Shown here in pieces: positions 42,156 through 50,869 of a stretch of 55,151 bases of DNA. A program made the position numbers and the translations under genes. Source of the stretch: Bacteriovoracaceae bacterium (GTDB taxonomy: Bacteria > Bdellovibrionota > Bacteriovoracia > Bacteriovoracales > Bacteriovoracaceae); NCBI GenBank assembly GCA_003245675.1, contig QKCN01000094.1, forward strand, positions 1 through 55,151, read 5' to 3'. The number at the start of each line of letters is the position of its first letter. The first letter of the stretch is position 1. Under the pieces are notes generated by a model. It was not told the DNA's origin, ran no database searches, and was given only the letters and a program-made list of their open reading frames with translations.

Positions 42156-43280
42156 ATGTTTGAAAATCTAAAAGTACCAGCTGATCTTGTGCCTTCTGAT
42201 CCACGTTTTGCAAGTGGCCCTTCTCTTGTTCCCGTTGAAGCAATGGAAAAATTGGCCCAAACAGGAAAGCATCTATTGGGGACGAGTCATAGAAAACCTC
42301 AAGTCAAAGCGCTTGTTGGCGAGACTCTTGTTGGACTTCGCAAATATTTTGAAGTGCCAGCTGACTATACTGTTGTTATTGGAAATGGTGGAGCGACTTT
42401 TCTTTTTGATATGATTGGTCTTGGACTTGTTCAAAAGAAATCAGTTCACTTTACTTGCGGTGAATTTTCAAACAAATGGTTCAAATCTCACAATTTGATC
42501 CCTTGGATCGAGGCACAGGAAATTTCTGTTGATTTAGGACAAGGTATTAATGCTCGTGCTGTTGATGGTGCTGATATGATTTGTACTACTTTGAATGAAA
42601 CTTCAACAGGTGTGCAAATTACAGATCTTCCTCCTAAAAGTGATAAGTATTTGATCGCGGTTGATGCCACTTCTGGTGCTGGACAAGTCAAATGTGATAT
42701 CAGTAAAACTGACCTTTTCTTCTTTTCTCCTCAGAAGGTTTTTGGAAGTGAAGGAGGGCTTTTTGTTTGTATTATGTCACCTTTGGCAATTGCCAGAGCA
42801 AATGAAATTGCTGCGGACAAATCTCGCTACATTCCAGTGATCATGAGTTGGGATCATGCAATCAAAAATTCAGTTGCTGATCAAACTTATAATACTCCTG
42901 CGATTAGCACTTTCTTCTTTTTGAACGAGCAAGTAAAAAGAATGAATGAGTTTGGTGGTTACAAAGCGGTATGTGAAGATGCTCAAAAACGCGCTGATCT
43001 CATTTATAGCTGGGCCGAGAGCAAGTCTTATCTTTCTTGTTTCATTAAAGATCGTGCGTTCCGTTCTACTTCTGTCGCAACGATTGATGTTGATGAAAAA
43101 ATTCCCGTTGATGATCTTTTAAAAGTTCTTCGCAAAGAGAAGATTGTTTACGATATTGATGCTTACCGTGGTTTGGGACGTAATCAATTCCGTATTTCTC
43201 TTTTTCATGCGATCAAATACGATGATCTTGAGAAGTTAACCAAGCTTCTTTCCTACGCAATCGAACAAGAAATTAAGTAA
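42156..43280 (+). CDS. serC: phosphoserine aminotransferase, actinobacterial type
   Basis: This PLP enzyme converts 3-phosphohydroxypyruvate and glutamate to phosphoserine in serine synthesis. The 374-residue protein follows the Mycobacterium-type SerC pattern: RFASGPSLVP, LLGTSHRKPQVKALVG, VVIGNGGATFLFD, CTTLNETSTGVQI, VDATSGAG, the PLP lysine Lys194 in FSPQKVFGSEGG, QTYNTPAISTFF and YRGLGRNQFRIS. This differs from the E. coli-type SerC, which suggests ancient transfer or a distinct lineage of the gene. AAGGAG precedes the ATG, and a terminator follows. Neither serA nor serB is in the window. Confidence 0.93.
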   Translation: MFENLKVPADLVPSDPRFASGPSLVPVEAMEKLAQTGKHLLGTSHRKPQVKALVGETLVGLRKYFEVPADYTVVIGNGGATFLFDMIGLGLVQKKSVHFTCGEFSNKWFKSHNLIPWIEAQEISVDLGQGINARAVDGADMICTTLNETSTGVQITDLPPKSDKYLIAVDATSGAGQVKCDISKTDLFFFSPQKVFGSEGGLFVCIMSPLAIARANEIAADKSRYIPVIMSWDHAIKNSVADQTYNTPAISTFFFLNEQVKRMNEFGGYKAVCEDAQKRADLIYSWAESKSYLSCFIKDRAFRSTSVATIDVDEKIPVDDLLKVLRKEKIVYDIDAYRGLGRNQFRISLFHAIKYDDLEKLTKLLSYAIEQEIK

Positions 43281-43302
43281 TATTTAAATTATTGAAGAAA
43301 AA

Positions 43303-43327
43303 GGGGCCGCTATTTCGGCCCCTTTTT
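43303..43327 (+). terminator. Rho-independent terminator after serC
   Basis: A 7-bp stem GGGGCCG/CGGCCCC (43303-43309 and 43316-43322) with a six-base loop is followed by five T residues, 22 bases after the serC stop. Confidence 0.85.
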
Positions 43328-43343
43328 GTAAAAGGAGTTCACA

Positions 43344-43628
43344 ATGAAATTATTATTGTCTCTTTTCGTTCTTGCTGCTTGTTCTTCTAATCCTTACGTT
43401 TTATCTGAAGATGGGAGAAAAGTTAAATTAGTTGATACAAAGCCAAAAAAGTGTGAACTTTTAGGGCAAGTGACTGGAAAAAATAATATTGGTAGCGTTG
43501 AATCTGCCCGCAATAATGCTCTCAACCTTGCTGGAGAGATGGGTGCAAATAAGCTTTATATTAAAGAAGAAGTGAATAATGGCAAAAACTGGGATGTGAT
43601 TGCCATGGCCTATCGCTGCGATAAATAG
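43344..43628 (+). CDS. DUF4156/RcsF-like small lipoprotein
   Basis: This 94-residue protein has a lipoprotein signal with lipobox LAAC (Cys13). The mature part resembles the DUF4156 family and the RcsF fold: KKCELLGQVTG (Cys37), an ESARNNALNLAGEMGANKLYI helix-strand, and a late YRCDK cysteine (Cys92) that could form a disulfide with Cys37. Members are outer-membrane lipoproteins of unclear role. The start has AAGGAG eight bases upstream. The next small gene begins 12 bases after its stop, so the two probably form a small operon. Confidence 0.8.
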   Translation: MKLLLSLFVLAACSSNPYVLSEDGRKVKLVDTKPKKCELLGQVTGKNNIGSVESARNNALNLAGEMGANKLYIKEEVNNGKNWDVIAMAYRCDK

Positions 43629-43640
43629 AAAGGGCATTTT

Positions 43641-43838
43641 ATGAAATTGATTGTAAAGTTTATTATCATTATTTCGTTTGTCTTGGGATTTATGACCGCC
43701 GCTCATTGGGACACGGGACGAGAATATTATCTGGAATATACTCCATTAACTCAAAAAGCGGTGAAAACACAGACCGAAAGTGTTAAAGAAAGTCTAAAAG
43801 AGCATGTTCAAAAGATGGTTGAAGAAAAAAAACAGTAA
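43641..43838 (+). CDS. small single-pass membrane protein
   Basis: This 65-residue product has one transmembrane helix near its start (LIVKFIIIISFVLGFMTAA, about 3-21) and a charged, probably helical periplasmic or cytoplasmic tail with regularly spaced Glu, Lys and Val (about 38-62). I know no family. AAAGGG precedes the ATG. It lies 12 bases after the DUF4156-like gene and before a strong bidirectional terminator, which supports a real two-gene unit. Confidence 0.6.
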   Translation: MKLIVKFIIIISFVLGFMTAAHWDTGREYYLEYTPLTQKAVKTQTESVKESLKEHVQKMVEEKKQ

Positions 43839-43858
43839 GAACAAAATATCAGTTTAAT

Positions 43859-43895
43859 AAAAAAAGAGAAGTCATTTTGACTTCTCTTTTTTTTT
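43859..43895. terminator. bidirectional terminator between the small membrane protein and the binding protein gene
   Basis: GAGAAGTCA (43866-43874) pairs perfectly with TGACTTCTC (43878-43886) around a three-base loop, with seven A residues before and nine T residues after. It can serve the small membrane protein gene and the convergent binding-protein gene. Confidence 0.9.
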
Positions 43896-44868
43896 ATCGA
43901 ATTCCTTTTTTTGCCAATTGTGAAATAGTATCAATATTACTTTTATCAATAATGGCCGCCGCGGTATTGATATGCAGTCCTGAAAACTTATACTTCTTTG
44001 TCAGATAAATTTGCAAAATGGGTAAATACCCTTGCAAAAAAGGTTGTTGGTCAATTGTGAGAGTTAGATAATTCTCTTTTATGGCCGCAGCTGCACCGGC
44101 GCTAATATCAAAACCTGCAACTTTTATTTTTCCTGGTTTAAGACCTGCTTGTTTCATTATTTTACTTGTTTGGGAAGTAACTCCTCCGTGATCAAAGATA
44201 ATGAGTTTTGTTTTGGGATGCTTTTTGATGAGTCTTTTTACACCTTCCACTATCTTTATGGGATTATTTTGTTCTTCATCTGTGAATTCAAAAAATACTG
44301 GTACAACTTTTTCTTTACGCAACTCTGCTAAAATTGCAGAACTGCGTTTTCCTCGTATGGGATCTTTTTGGATGCCCCAAACGCCAACAATATCATTTGC
44401 CTTTAAATGAGCTTTTTTGACTGCAGCTTGGGCCAGGGCTTTCCCTGCTTCATTTTGGTTCGCGCCGACATAGCCAAAACCTTGGGGCATATATTTTTGT
44501 TCTGCAATTTCCAGTGGAACGTTTTGGGATGTGACAATAATTCCTTTTGATATGGCTTCTTGGATTAAGGTCTTATAGGCATTATCTCCCGGGTGGCCCA
44601 TGATGGCGATTCCATCAGGCTTGGCATCAATGGCATTTTTGAGGTGTAAAACCATTAGATCCGTTTTCCATTTCGACCACAGGTAGACAACATTCAGATC
44701 AAGATCTTTGGCCGCTTGTAGGGCCCCTTTATGAAGGGTCTTGGCAAAGCTTCCATTTTCAGGTCCACCTGTCATAAAATAGATCGTTAATTTTTCCTTC
44801 TTTGCTGTAACATTTGATAATATATTGAAACTAAATAGAAAAGTGCAAAGAATGAGATAAAGCTTCAT
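43894..44868 (-). CDS. periplasmic sugar-binding-type protein (Peripla_BP_4)
   Basis: This is a periplasmic binding protein of the ribose/galactose class, 324 residues. The signal MKLYLILCTFLFSFNILSNVTA is followed by the two-lobed fold: IYFMTGGPENGSFAKTLHKGA, DLDLNVVYLWSK, DGIAIMGHPGDNAYKTLIQEA, VGANQNEAGKALAQAA, VWGIQKDPIRGKR, LIIFDHGGVT, VAGFDISAGAAAAIKENYLTLTIDQQPFLQGYLPI. No ABC permease or ATPase gene lies nearby; it is divergent from a sensor histidine kinase 55 bases away. GGAGG upstream supports the ATG at 44868. A role as ligand sensor for the kinase is an inference from context. Confidence 0.88.
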   Translation of the reverse strand: MKLYLILCTFLFSFNILSNVTAKKEKLTIYFMTGGPENGSFAKTLHKGALQAAKDLDLNVVYLWSKWKTDLMVLHLKNAIDAKPDGIAIMGHPGDNAYKTLIQEAISKGIIVTSQNVPLEIAEQKYMPQGFGYVGANQNEAGKALAQAAVKKAHLKANDIVGVWGIQKDPIRGKRSSAILAELRKEKVVPVFFEFTDEEQNNPIKIVEGVKRLIKKHPKTKLIIFDHGGVTSQTSKIMKQAGLKPGKIKVAGFDISAGAAAAIKENYLTLTIDQQPFLQGYLPILQIYLTKKYKFSGLHINTAAAIIDKSNIDTISQLAKKGIR

Positions 44869-44923
44869 AAGGTTCCTCCGAAAAGCAGACGCAGTATTCA
44901 AGAGTACCTAATAGAGAGGGAAA

Positions 44924-47317
44924 ATGTCCAAAAAAAAGGGTGAATTTTTTAGCATAAAGAGCCGTATGGCCCTATACGTCAGCTTCATTGTTATTTCTTC
45001 AGTCCTTTCTCTTTTATTGGTAACTTGTGTTTTGACTTTTGTTCAGATGCAAAAGGAAAATGAACAGCGTTTAAAGTATGCTGTTAATTCTTCCTTAAGA
45101 GGGTTTCTTGGTTTTTATCGTTCAGATTCGGGGGCCATAAAGTCTTTTTTAGAAGATCAAAGACTTTTGCAAATGTATTATACTGCAACCGTTATTGATT
45201 ATTCCAATGAACGAATATCGCGTGAAACATCTTTGTTTGCCAACGGACTTGGGGCAGAAGTTCTTGCCTTTTATTATAAAACTAATGAATCAGCGCATGC
45301 CTTTTCTCTGCGAAATTATTTTGATGAAAAGAAAAATGGAACATTTGTAATCTCTGATCAAGGAGCAATGTTTTATCCCCAAGGCGAAGAACCTCTCTCT
45401 TTGAATGAGGCGCAAGAAAAAGATTATCGCACTAAAACAGTTGTACCTGAATTCTTTGATGATTCTCTGTTGACGCCTGCAATTGTTGAAATTGATGGGG
45501 TTGCTTATTTACGTAAAAGTTTTCGTTATACATCTTTTTTCATTGATGAAGATTTTTCTTTAAAGAAGGGCCAGCTTATTGGCTATTTCGTTTATTTTCG
45601 CAAGCTTCATGATTCATTTCAAAAATCAGTAAAGGAATTAGGGACTCGAATTATTTTCTTCGACAGAAACCTCAATCCCGTCGGGGAAAAAGTAAAATTC
45701 AAGCCAATTTTCTTAGGGGATGATCAATGGGGCAAGCGCATTACGACTTCTTTAATTCAAGGACAAAGTTTTAATTCCATCTTTGTTCCTATTGAAGAGG
45801 ATGGGCAGATCTTTGGCCATATTTCCGCTCATATCTCTCAGGATCAGGTTACAGAGGTTATTTTTAGGATTATTTTGCTTTTTGTGGGAATCGGAATTTT
45901 GATTATTTTCGTTTATGTGCTTCTTTCATATCTTCTGATGAATCGTTTGCTTGCACCAATTTCTTCTATTGTGAGAGCTTCCCAGCGAATGATTCAAGGA
46001 GATTTAGGACATCGCATTGAGTATGAGCGTAATGATGAATTAGGCATTTTGTCTGAACATTTTAATGAAATGCAAAAATCTATTCGAGACAAGATGGATG
46101 AAATGGATGCCCTGAACAAAAGCTTGGAAAAAAGAGTTGCAGAAAGAACTGTTGAGTTGCAGCAGGAAATGGAGCATAAGCAAGAGGCTTTACAGCAAGT
46201 GCGAGAAAGCGAGTATCTCTTGAGGGAGACTCAGCGTGTGGCCCATATTGGGGGTTGGAAAATTGATCTTGAAACAGGAAGAACTATTTGGTCTGATAGT
46301 ATTTATGAAATGCACCGTTTATTTTTAGGAGTCCCTGTTGATATGCTGGAGGGGATACCTCTTTATAGTACAGAGACAAATTCAAAAATACAAAACTATT
46401 TGAGAAGTATTGCCAATACGCAAGTTGAGCATGAGTTTATCGATATTGCTTTTTCTTTGCCCAATGCTAAAAAGCCCACATGGCTTCGTTTACAGGGAGA
46501 GGTGAAAGAAGTTAATCAACAGGGGAAGGCGAGTTGCTTGTATGGGACCATGCAGGAGATTACTCATCTTGTTGAGCTCGAAGAGGATGCAAGAGAAAAA
46601 GAAATGCTGGCCATGCAGGCTGCCAAATTAGCGTCTCTAGGGGAAATGGCCGGGGGGATTGCTCATGAAATTAATAATCCCCTTACCATTATCGCGTCTT
46701 CTGCGGCTTTGTTAAAACGAAATTTTACAAAGAATAATCTTACCTTTGAGCAGAGATCATTATTTGTTGAGCGCATTAGTGACATGGTAAAACGCATTTC
46801 CAAAATCGTGCGCTCAATGCAGGTTATTTCTAGAGATTCATCTGAGGCAGATCTCGAGTTATGTCCTCTCAATTTAGTCTTTGAGGATGTTAGTGATTTA
46901 TGTCACGAAAGATTGATTAGCATGGGAATCGAGTATCGAATTCCTAAAGATAATCCTCTTTTTGTTCAAGAGATTCCCTGTTTGAGAATCCCTCTTTCTC
47001 AAGTTTTTCTCAACTTAATTAGTAATGCGAAAGATATCGTTGAAAGTGAAGAAGAAAAGTGGATTGAAGTTCTCTTAGAAAAGAATGAGGAGTTTATCTT
47101 AATTTCTTTTCTAAATAGCGGTCCCAAGATTGATTCTAATCTTATTGATAAAATTTTTGAGCCTTTTTATACAACTAAAGATGTTGGCTCGGGAACAGGA
47201 TTGGGCCTGTCTATCTCTAAGTCTATTGTTAAAAAGCATCATGGCGATCTTTACGTGGATGTTTCACACGAGTACACCTGTTTTGTGATAAAGCTGCCCT
47301 TATCCTTAGAGGACTAA
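44924..47317 (+). CDS. membrane sensor histidine kinase (HAMP, PAS, HisKA, HATPase)
   Basis: This 797-residue inner-membrane sensor has a first transmembrane helix (about 16-40), a large periplasmic domain (about 45-310), a second helix (about 313-337), a HAMP domain (about 338-392), a coiled coil and a PAS domain (about 430-550). The HisKA dimerisation domain has the phosphorylated His581 in AHEINNPL, and the HATPase domain follows. The N box is NLISNAKD (Asn701), the G1 box reads NSGPKI, and GSGTGLGLSI is G2. A GAGAGGG ribosome-binding site precedes the ATG. No response regulator is adjacent. It converges on fabI, overlapping by four bases. Confidence 0.92.
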   Translation: MSKKKGEFFSIKSRMALYVSFIVISSVLSLLLVTCVLTFVQMQKENEQRLKYAVNSSLRGFLGFYRSDSGAIKSFLEDQRLLQMYYTATVIDYSNERISRETSLFANGLGAEVLAFYYKTNESAHAFSLRNYFDEKKNGTFVISDQGAMFYPQGEEPLSLNEAQEKDYRTKTVVPEFFDDSLLTPAIVEIDGVAYLRKSFRYTSFFIDEDFSLKKGQLIGYFVYFRKLHDSFQKSVKELGTRIIFFDRNLNPVGEKVKFKPIFLGDDQWGKRITTSLIQGQSFNSIFVPIEEDGQIFGHISAHISQDQVTEVIFRIILLFVGIGILIIFVYVLLSYLLMNRLLAPISSIVRASQRMIQGDLGHRIEYERNDELGILSEHFNEMQKSIRDKMDEMDALNKSLEKRVAERTVELQQEMEHKQEALQQVRESEYLLRETQRVAHIGGWKIDLETGRTIWSDSIYEMHRLFLGVPVDMLEGIPLYSTETNSKIQNYLRSIANTQVEHEFIDIAFSLPNAKKPTWLRLQGEVKEVNQQGKASCLYGTMQEITHLVELEEDAREKEMLAMQAAKLASLGEMAGGIAHEINNPLTIIASSAALLKRNFTKNNLTFEQRSLFVERISDMVKRISKIVRSMQVISRDSSEADLELCPLNLVFEDVSDLCHERLISMGIEYRIPKDNPLFVQEIPCLRIPLSQVFLNLISNAKDIVESEEEKWIEVLLEKNEEFILISFLNSGPKIDSNLIDKIFEPFYTTKDVGSGTGLGLSISKSIVKKHHGDLYVDVSHEYTCFVIKLPLSLED

Positions 47318-48108
47318 ACTTTGCGTTCTGCAAATGCCTTGACTACAGCCTCATCAAAATAATTGGCATTCATGCCAGCATCGACCACGATATTGGCAGC
47401 ATTAATCCCTGAAGACAAAGGACTCAATAGAAAGTTCGCCACATTGGCAACTTCTTGAGTTTGTAGTGCCTTTTTTCTCATGGTGAGCTGCTCGGCAAAA
47501 AGGTAATTATCAATATAATTTGGAATGCCTGATGAAGCGGCCGTTTTAAGGGGACCTGCACAGACGGCATTAACACGAATATCCCCAAGAGAGGAGAGTG
47601 ATTTTGCCAAATAGGCAACAGTTGCATCAAGCATGGCCTTAATGGGTCCGAGGTAGCCATAAGAAGTGGCTCTCGTATTTGATATGGATATGGTCACAAC
47701 AGAGGCATCAGGGGTAAAGAGTTCCTTGAAGTGATTACAAAATTTAATAAGTGAAAAACAAGAAATGTCTGAGCCTTCATAAAGTTCTTCAGTAGAAACT
47801 TCGTGAAAGGCTTTCGGAGGATTGCTAAAGCGAGCAAAGGCGATGGAGTGAAGAAAGCCGGCGAGTTTAATGCCATCTTCTTTTAGTTTATCGGCAATTG
47901 CTTGGATAGAGCTTTCTTCTTGTACATCACAACAGAAAATAGGTGAGCCTGGAAAGAGTATTTGAATTTTTTCTTTCATCTCTTCCATTTGGACGCTTAA
48001 AATTAGTTTGGCGCCCATTTCTTTAAGCTGTTTCGCGACAAAGAAGGCAACACTTTTTTTGTTGGCCACACCTGTTATGAAAAAAGTTTTATCTTTAAGT
48101 TGGAACAT
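47314..48108 (-). CDS. fabI: divergent FabI-type enoyl-[acyl-carrier-protein] reductase
   Basis: This short-chain dehydrogenase-type enzyme should reduce the 2-enoyl-ACP double bond with NAD(P)H. FabI features are GVANKKSVAFFVAKQL at the N-terminus, CDVQEESSI, LHSIAFA, the catalytic Tyr150 and Lys157 (YxxxxxxK) and VNAVCAGPLKTAASSGI. However, the additional tyrosine found in classical FabI about ten residues before the catalytic Tyr is absent (TISISNTRAT occupies the region). The 264-residue length is normal. It lies four bases after fabZ and closes the cluster. It could be a housekeeping FabI or a reductase of a specialised pathway. Confidence 0.82.
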   Translation of the reverse strand: MFQLKDKTFFITGVANKKSVAFFVAKQLKEMGAKLILSVQMEEMKEKIQILFPGSPIFCCDVQEESSIQAIADKLKEDGIKLAGFLHSIAFARFSNPPKAFHEVSTEELYEGSDISCFSLIKFCNHFKELFTPDASVVTISISNTRATSYGYLGPIKAMLDATVAYLAKSLSSLGDIRVNAVCAGPLKTAASSGIPNYIDNYLFAEQLTMRKKALQTQEVANVANFLLSPLSSGINAANIVVDAGMNANYFDEAVVKAFAERKV

Positions 48109-48112
48109 TTTA

Positions 48113-48547
48113 TTACACCTCGTTCTGGGGAACTAAAGCACAAGAAAAATCACAGGACGCAATGAGTTTGCCATCCACTTTAACCTTCCCTTTCATAAAG
48201 TAGGCATTCATTACAACTTCTTTGAGTTCGACCTCTGTTTCCAAGAGATCTCCAGGCTTGGCAAAGTTTTTGAATTTGGCACCTTGAATACGGGAGACAA
48301 CTCCAATATTTTTTCCTTCGGTTCCTTGCCCTCCGATAAGCAGGGCCCCTGTTTGAAACATATTTTCACAGAGAAGTACGCCAGGCATAATGGGAAGGTT
48401 GGGGAAATGTCCTTTGAAAAAATCTTCATCCCCAGTCATCTTCTTTTCTGTTTTAATTATCTTGTCATCGCGAGAGACAATACTGTCGATAAAGAGAAAA
48501 GGGGGACGTTGGGGAAGTCCTGCAAGTACTTCTGCTGTTGCTGGCAT
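48113..48547 (-). CDS. fabZ: FabZ-type 3-hydroxyacyl-[acyl-carrier-protein] dehydratase
   Basis: This 144-residue hot-dog-fold enzyme should dehydrate 3-hydroxyacyl-ACP. The active-site signature GHFPNLPIMPGVLLCENMFQTG is nearly canonical, with His47 and Glu61. LPQRPPFLFID at the start is the FabZ N-terminal signature. Its ATG immediately follows the fabG stop codon, indicating tight coupling, and fabI follows by four bases. In a primary pathway lpxA/lpxD neighbours would be common, but they are absent here. Confidence 0.9.
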   Translation of the reverse strand: MPATAEVLAGLPQRPPFLFIDSIVSRDDKIIKTEKKMTGDEDFFKGHFPNLPIMPGVLLCENMFQTGALLIGGQGTEGKNIGVVSRIQGAKFKNFAKPGDLLETEVELKEVVMNAYFMKGKVKVDGKLIASCDFSCALVPQNEV

Positions 48548-49279
48548 TTATAGTCCTCCAGAAACTTCGATTGTCGCACCTGTAATATATGATGCTTCTT
48601 TGCTTGCAAGGAAAAGCACCGCATTTGCCACATCCTCAACAGTTCCAAAACGTTTTAAGGGAACGGAGTCCTTATAGGTTTTAATGAGTTCTTCGGGGAG
48701 ATCCTTAATAAAGTCTGTATCGATAAAACCAGGAGCTACATTGTTGACTGTGATATTGCGTTTGCCGACTTCTTTGGCAAGAGATTTACTAAATGCAATT
48801 TGTCCTTCTTTGGTTGCCGAATAGTTTCCTTGTCCAGGAAGGCCAATTCGTCCGGCAATAGAACTGATGTTAACAATACGTCCATAGCGCTTTTTCATCA
48901 TAAGTAGAACCGCGTGTTTACTCATGATAAAAGTTCCCGTAAGGTTTGTTTTGATAACGTTTTCCCAAGATTCGATACTCATCATCGGAACGAGACCATC
49001 GGCACGAATCCCAGAGTTATTGATGAGCACATCAATACGGCCATCAAGACTTTTAAAAAAACTATCAACAATTGTGGGGTCTGTGACATTGCACTGACTA
49101 ACCTGAAGCTTGTCTCCGAACTCAGAGCATTCAGCTTTAAAAGCTTCAGCTGCGTCTTTATTTTTCTCATAAGTGGCGATGACATCTGCACCAGCTTTAA
49201 GAAAGGCAAGAGCTATTCCTTTGCCAATTCCTCTCGTTCCACCTGTTACCACAACTCTTTGATTTTCAAAATTAAACAT
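48548..49279 (-). CDS. fabG: FabG-type 3-oxoacyl-[acyl-carrier-protein] reductase
   Basis: This 243-residue short-chain dehydrogenase should reduce 3-oxoacyl-ACP with NADPH. The cofactor site is TGGTRGIGKGIALAF, INNSGIRAD forms the NAG-like strand, and the catalytic residues are Asn112, Ser139/140, Tyr153 and Lys157 (YSATK). VNNVAPGFIDTDFIK and the YITGATIEVSGGL end are typical of FabG. It abuts fabZ and follows the desaturase-like gene by 15 bases. A carrier protein and ketosynthase are not in the cluster, so its exact pathway is uncertain. Confidence 0.9.
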   Translation of the reverse strand: MFNFENQRVVVTGGTRGIGKGIALAFLKAGADVIATYEKNKDAAEAFKAECSEFGDKLQVSQCNVTDPTIVDSFFKSLDGRIDVLINNSGIRADGLVPMMSIESWENVIKTNLTGTFIMSKHAVLLMMKKRYGRIVNISSIAGRIGLPGQGNYSATKEGQIAFSKSLAKEVGKRNITVNNVAPGFIDTDFIKDLPEELIKTYKDSVPLKRFGTVEDVANAVLFLASKEASYITGATIEVSGGL

Positions 49280-49294
49280 AGAGACTCCCTCTGT

Positions 49295-50719
49295 TTAGTC
49301 TTTAAAAGTATTTAAGTACGATTCAATATCATTTGTCTTTATAGCACCATAGTTGAGGGCCCCGAGCCATCCGCTCATGATAATTCCCACTGAGCCGGCG
49401 TGAAAAAGGCCCTTGATCTCTTCTGATATTTTTTGGCTAACATCAAGCCCTTCAAATTTTGTTCCGAATGAAGCGCCTTTTTGGTGATGGGTATAGCGTT
49501 CAATCGTAAGAGGGGTTGCCGCTTCAATATAGTCTATTTGGGTACGAATCCCCGGCAAAAATTGTTCTAGTGTATTGAGAGAATCCTCTATCATTTGCTC
49601 TTTTGCACTTTGCATTTCTTCCGGTGAGAGGTTTGCCCAGTCATCGTAGCGCGCATTCATTGAAGCGACGATTTCATAGGGCGCATCTTTTCTTTCTGGG
49701 CGCAGCTCTGGATAGTAAAAAGAAAAGGTGCGATAAGTTGTATTTGGCTTTAACAGTAGATCAGTTGCAAAATGGCTATCTTGAGAGGTGAAAATAAGGT
49801 CTCCCACAAAGGGAATGCTTTCGCCTTTTTTGAGTCCGAGGTACACCTGAGTGCTGCTGGTATTGAGGCGCACTCTTTTTGCCCTGTCGATAAAGTCAGA
49901 GGAGAAGTGATTGGTTCCCACCATATTGAAAATTGTGCTCAACAAATTGCCGTTTGAGAGAACAGCCTTTGCTTTAACATCATTTCCTTTTATGCTCACC
50001 GATTTAACTTGCTCATTTTCGATATTGATATTTTCTACTTTTTCTCCCAGCAGGATATCGACACCGTTTTGGATCAGTAGCTTTTGAATGGTTTTGATAA
50101 AGTGGTCTGTGCCGCCGCGATAAGTATAGACACCTTTTTTCATGAAGTTACCAAAAACAATGGCATAGGTGATTGCCTCATCGTCCAAGTTAGACCCGTT
50201 GGCATAGACAATCGGTTCTAAGAGAAAGCGCATAACATCGTTGCGACCTGGAAAAAATTTTTCAAAGAGTTCCCGGTTGGTCATGGTCAAATTATCGTAA
50301 AAATTAGAATGAAATACAAAGTCAAAAAATTCTTGAACGGTTTTTGGCGCAATTTCAAACTTCTCCACGAGAATACGGGAGAAGTCTTCTCGAGTAAAAT
50401 CAGTTTCAATATCATAGACAGGATTTTTAAAACGCAATTTTTGGAGCTGGACGATATTATCCGCAATTTCTTTGCCAAAGTATTTGCGACAGCTTTTAAC
50501 CATTCCTTGGGGAAAACCATGGAGGGAAATATCAAAAATATGATCGCCTTGACGTTTAAACCAAGAGGCAAGGCCCCCCAGTTTGCGATGAGCTTCTACC
50601 AGAAGGACTTTTTGGCCATTTCGGCCCAAAATATTGGCCGCGGCAAGGCCACCAATTCCTCCGCCAATGACAATTACATCATATTTATCTTTTATTTCTT
50701 CTCTTCTCTTTATTAACAT
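49295..50719 (-). CDS. FAD-dependent desaturase/isomerase-like oxidoreductase (CrtI/retinol saturase type)
   Basis: This 474-residue flavoprotein has the dinucleotide-binding start VIVIGGGIGGLAAANILGRNGQKVLLVEAHRKLGGLAS, then a DHIFDISLHGFP segment, and near the C-terminus GLFHAGSVGIIMSGWLGALNYGAI, the second FAD contact. The layout is that of phytoene desaturase, carotenoid isomerase and retinol saturase relatives. Substrate cannot be assigned. It is the first gene of a unit with fabG, fabZ and fabI, suggesting a lipid substrate. No strong ribosome-binding site precedes the ATG, so the start may be a little downstream. Confidence 0.82.
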   Translation of the reverse strand: MLIKRREEIKDKYDVIVIGGGIGGLAAANILGRNGQKVLLVEAHRKLGGLASWFKRQGDHIFDISLHGFPQGMVKSCRKYFGKEIADNIVQLQKLRFKNPVYDIETDFTREDFSRILVEKFEIAPKTVQEFFDFVFHSNFYDNLTMTNRELFEKFFPGRNDVMRFLLEPIVYANGSNLDDEAITYAIVFGNFMKKGVYTYRGGTDHFIKTIQKLLIQNGVDILLGEKVENINIENEQVKSVSIKGNDVKAKAVLSNGNLLSTIFNMVGTNHFSSDFIDRAKRVRLNTSSTQVYLGLKKGESIPFVGDLIFTSQDSHFATDLLLKPNTTYRTFSFYYPELRPERKDAPYEIVASMNARYDDWANLSPEEMQSAKEQMIEDSLNTLEQFLPGIRTQIDYIEAATPLTIERYTHHQKGASFGTKFEGLDVSQKISEEIKGLFHAGSVGIIMSGWLGALNYGAIKTNDIESYLNTFKD

Positions 50720-50802
50720 GGGGCGTAGGGTAATGGCTTAGGATAAATTAGTCAATTGTTTAAAATTTAACGACTTTTTTGTTTTGCTCCTCTGATTTTT
50801 AA

Positions 50803-50833
50803 TTGCTATTTTTGTGTGAGCTTGGCATATTAT
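50803..50833 (+). promoter_or_regulatory. weak candidate promoter for cydAB
   Basis: TTGCTA (50803-50808) and TATTAT (50828-50833) are separated by 19 bases, about 36 bases upstream of the cydA start codon. The -10 box is good but the spacer is long. Confidence 0.25.
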
Positions 50834-50869
50834 CTAAGTTTAAAAAAAGCTTAATTTGGAGATTTGAAG

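Noticed and set aside
47101..47180. Loss of kinase ATP binding because the G1 box reads NSGPKI
   Set aside because: This type of G1 variation (N-SGP-I) is common among active kinases of the HisKA/HATPase type, so it is not good evidence of inactivity.
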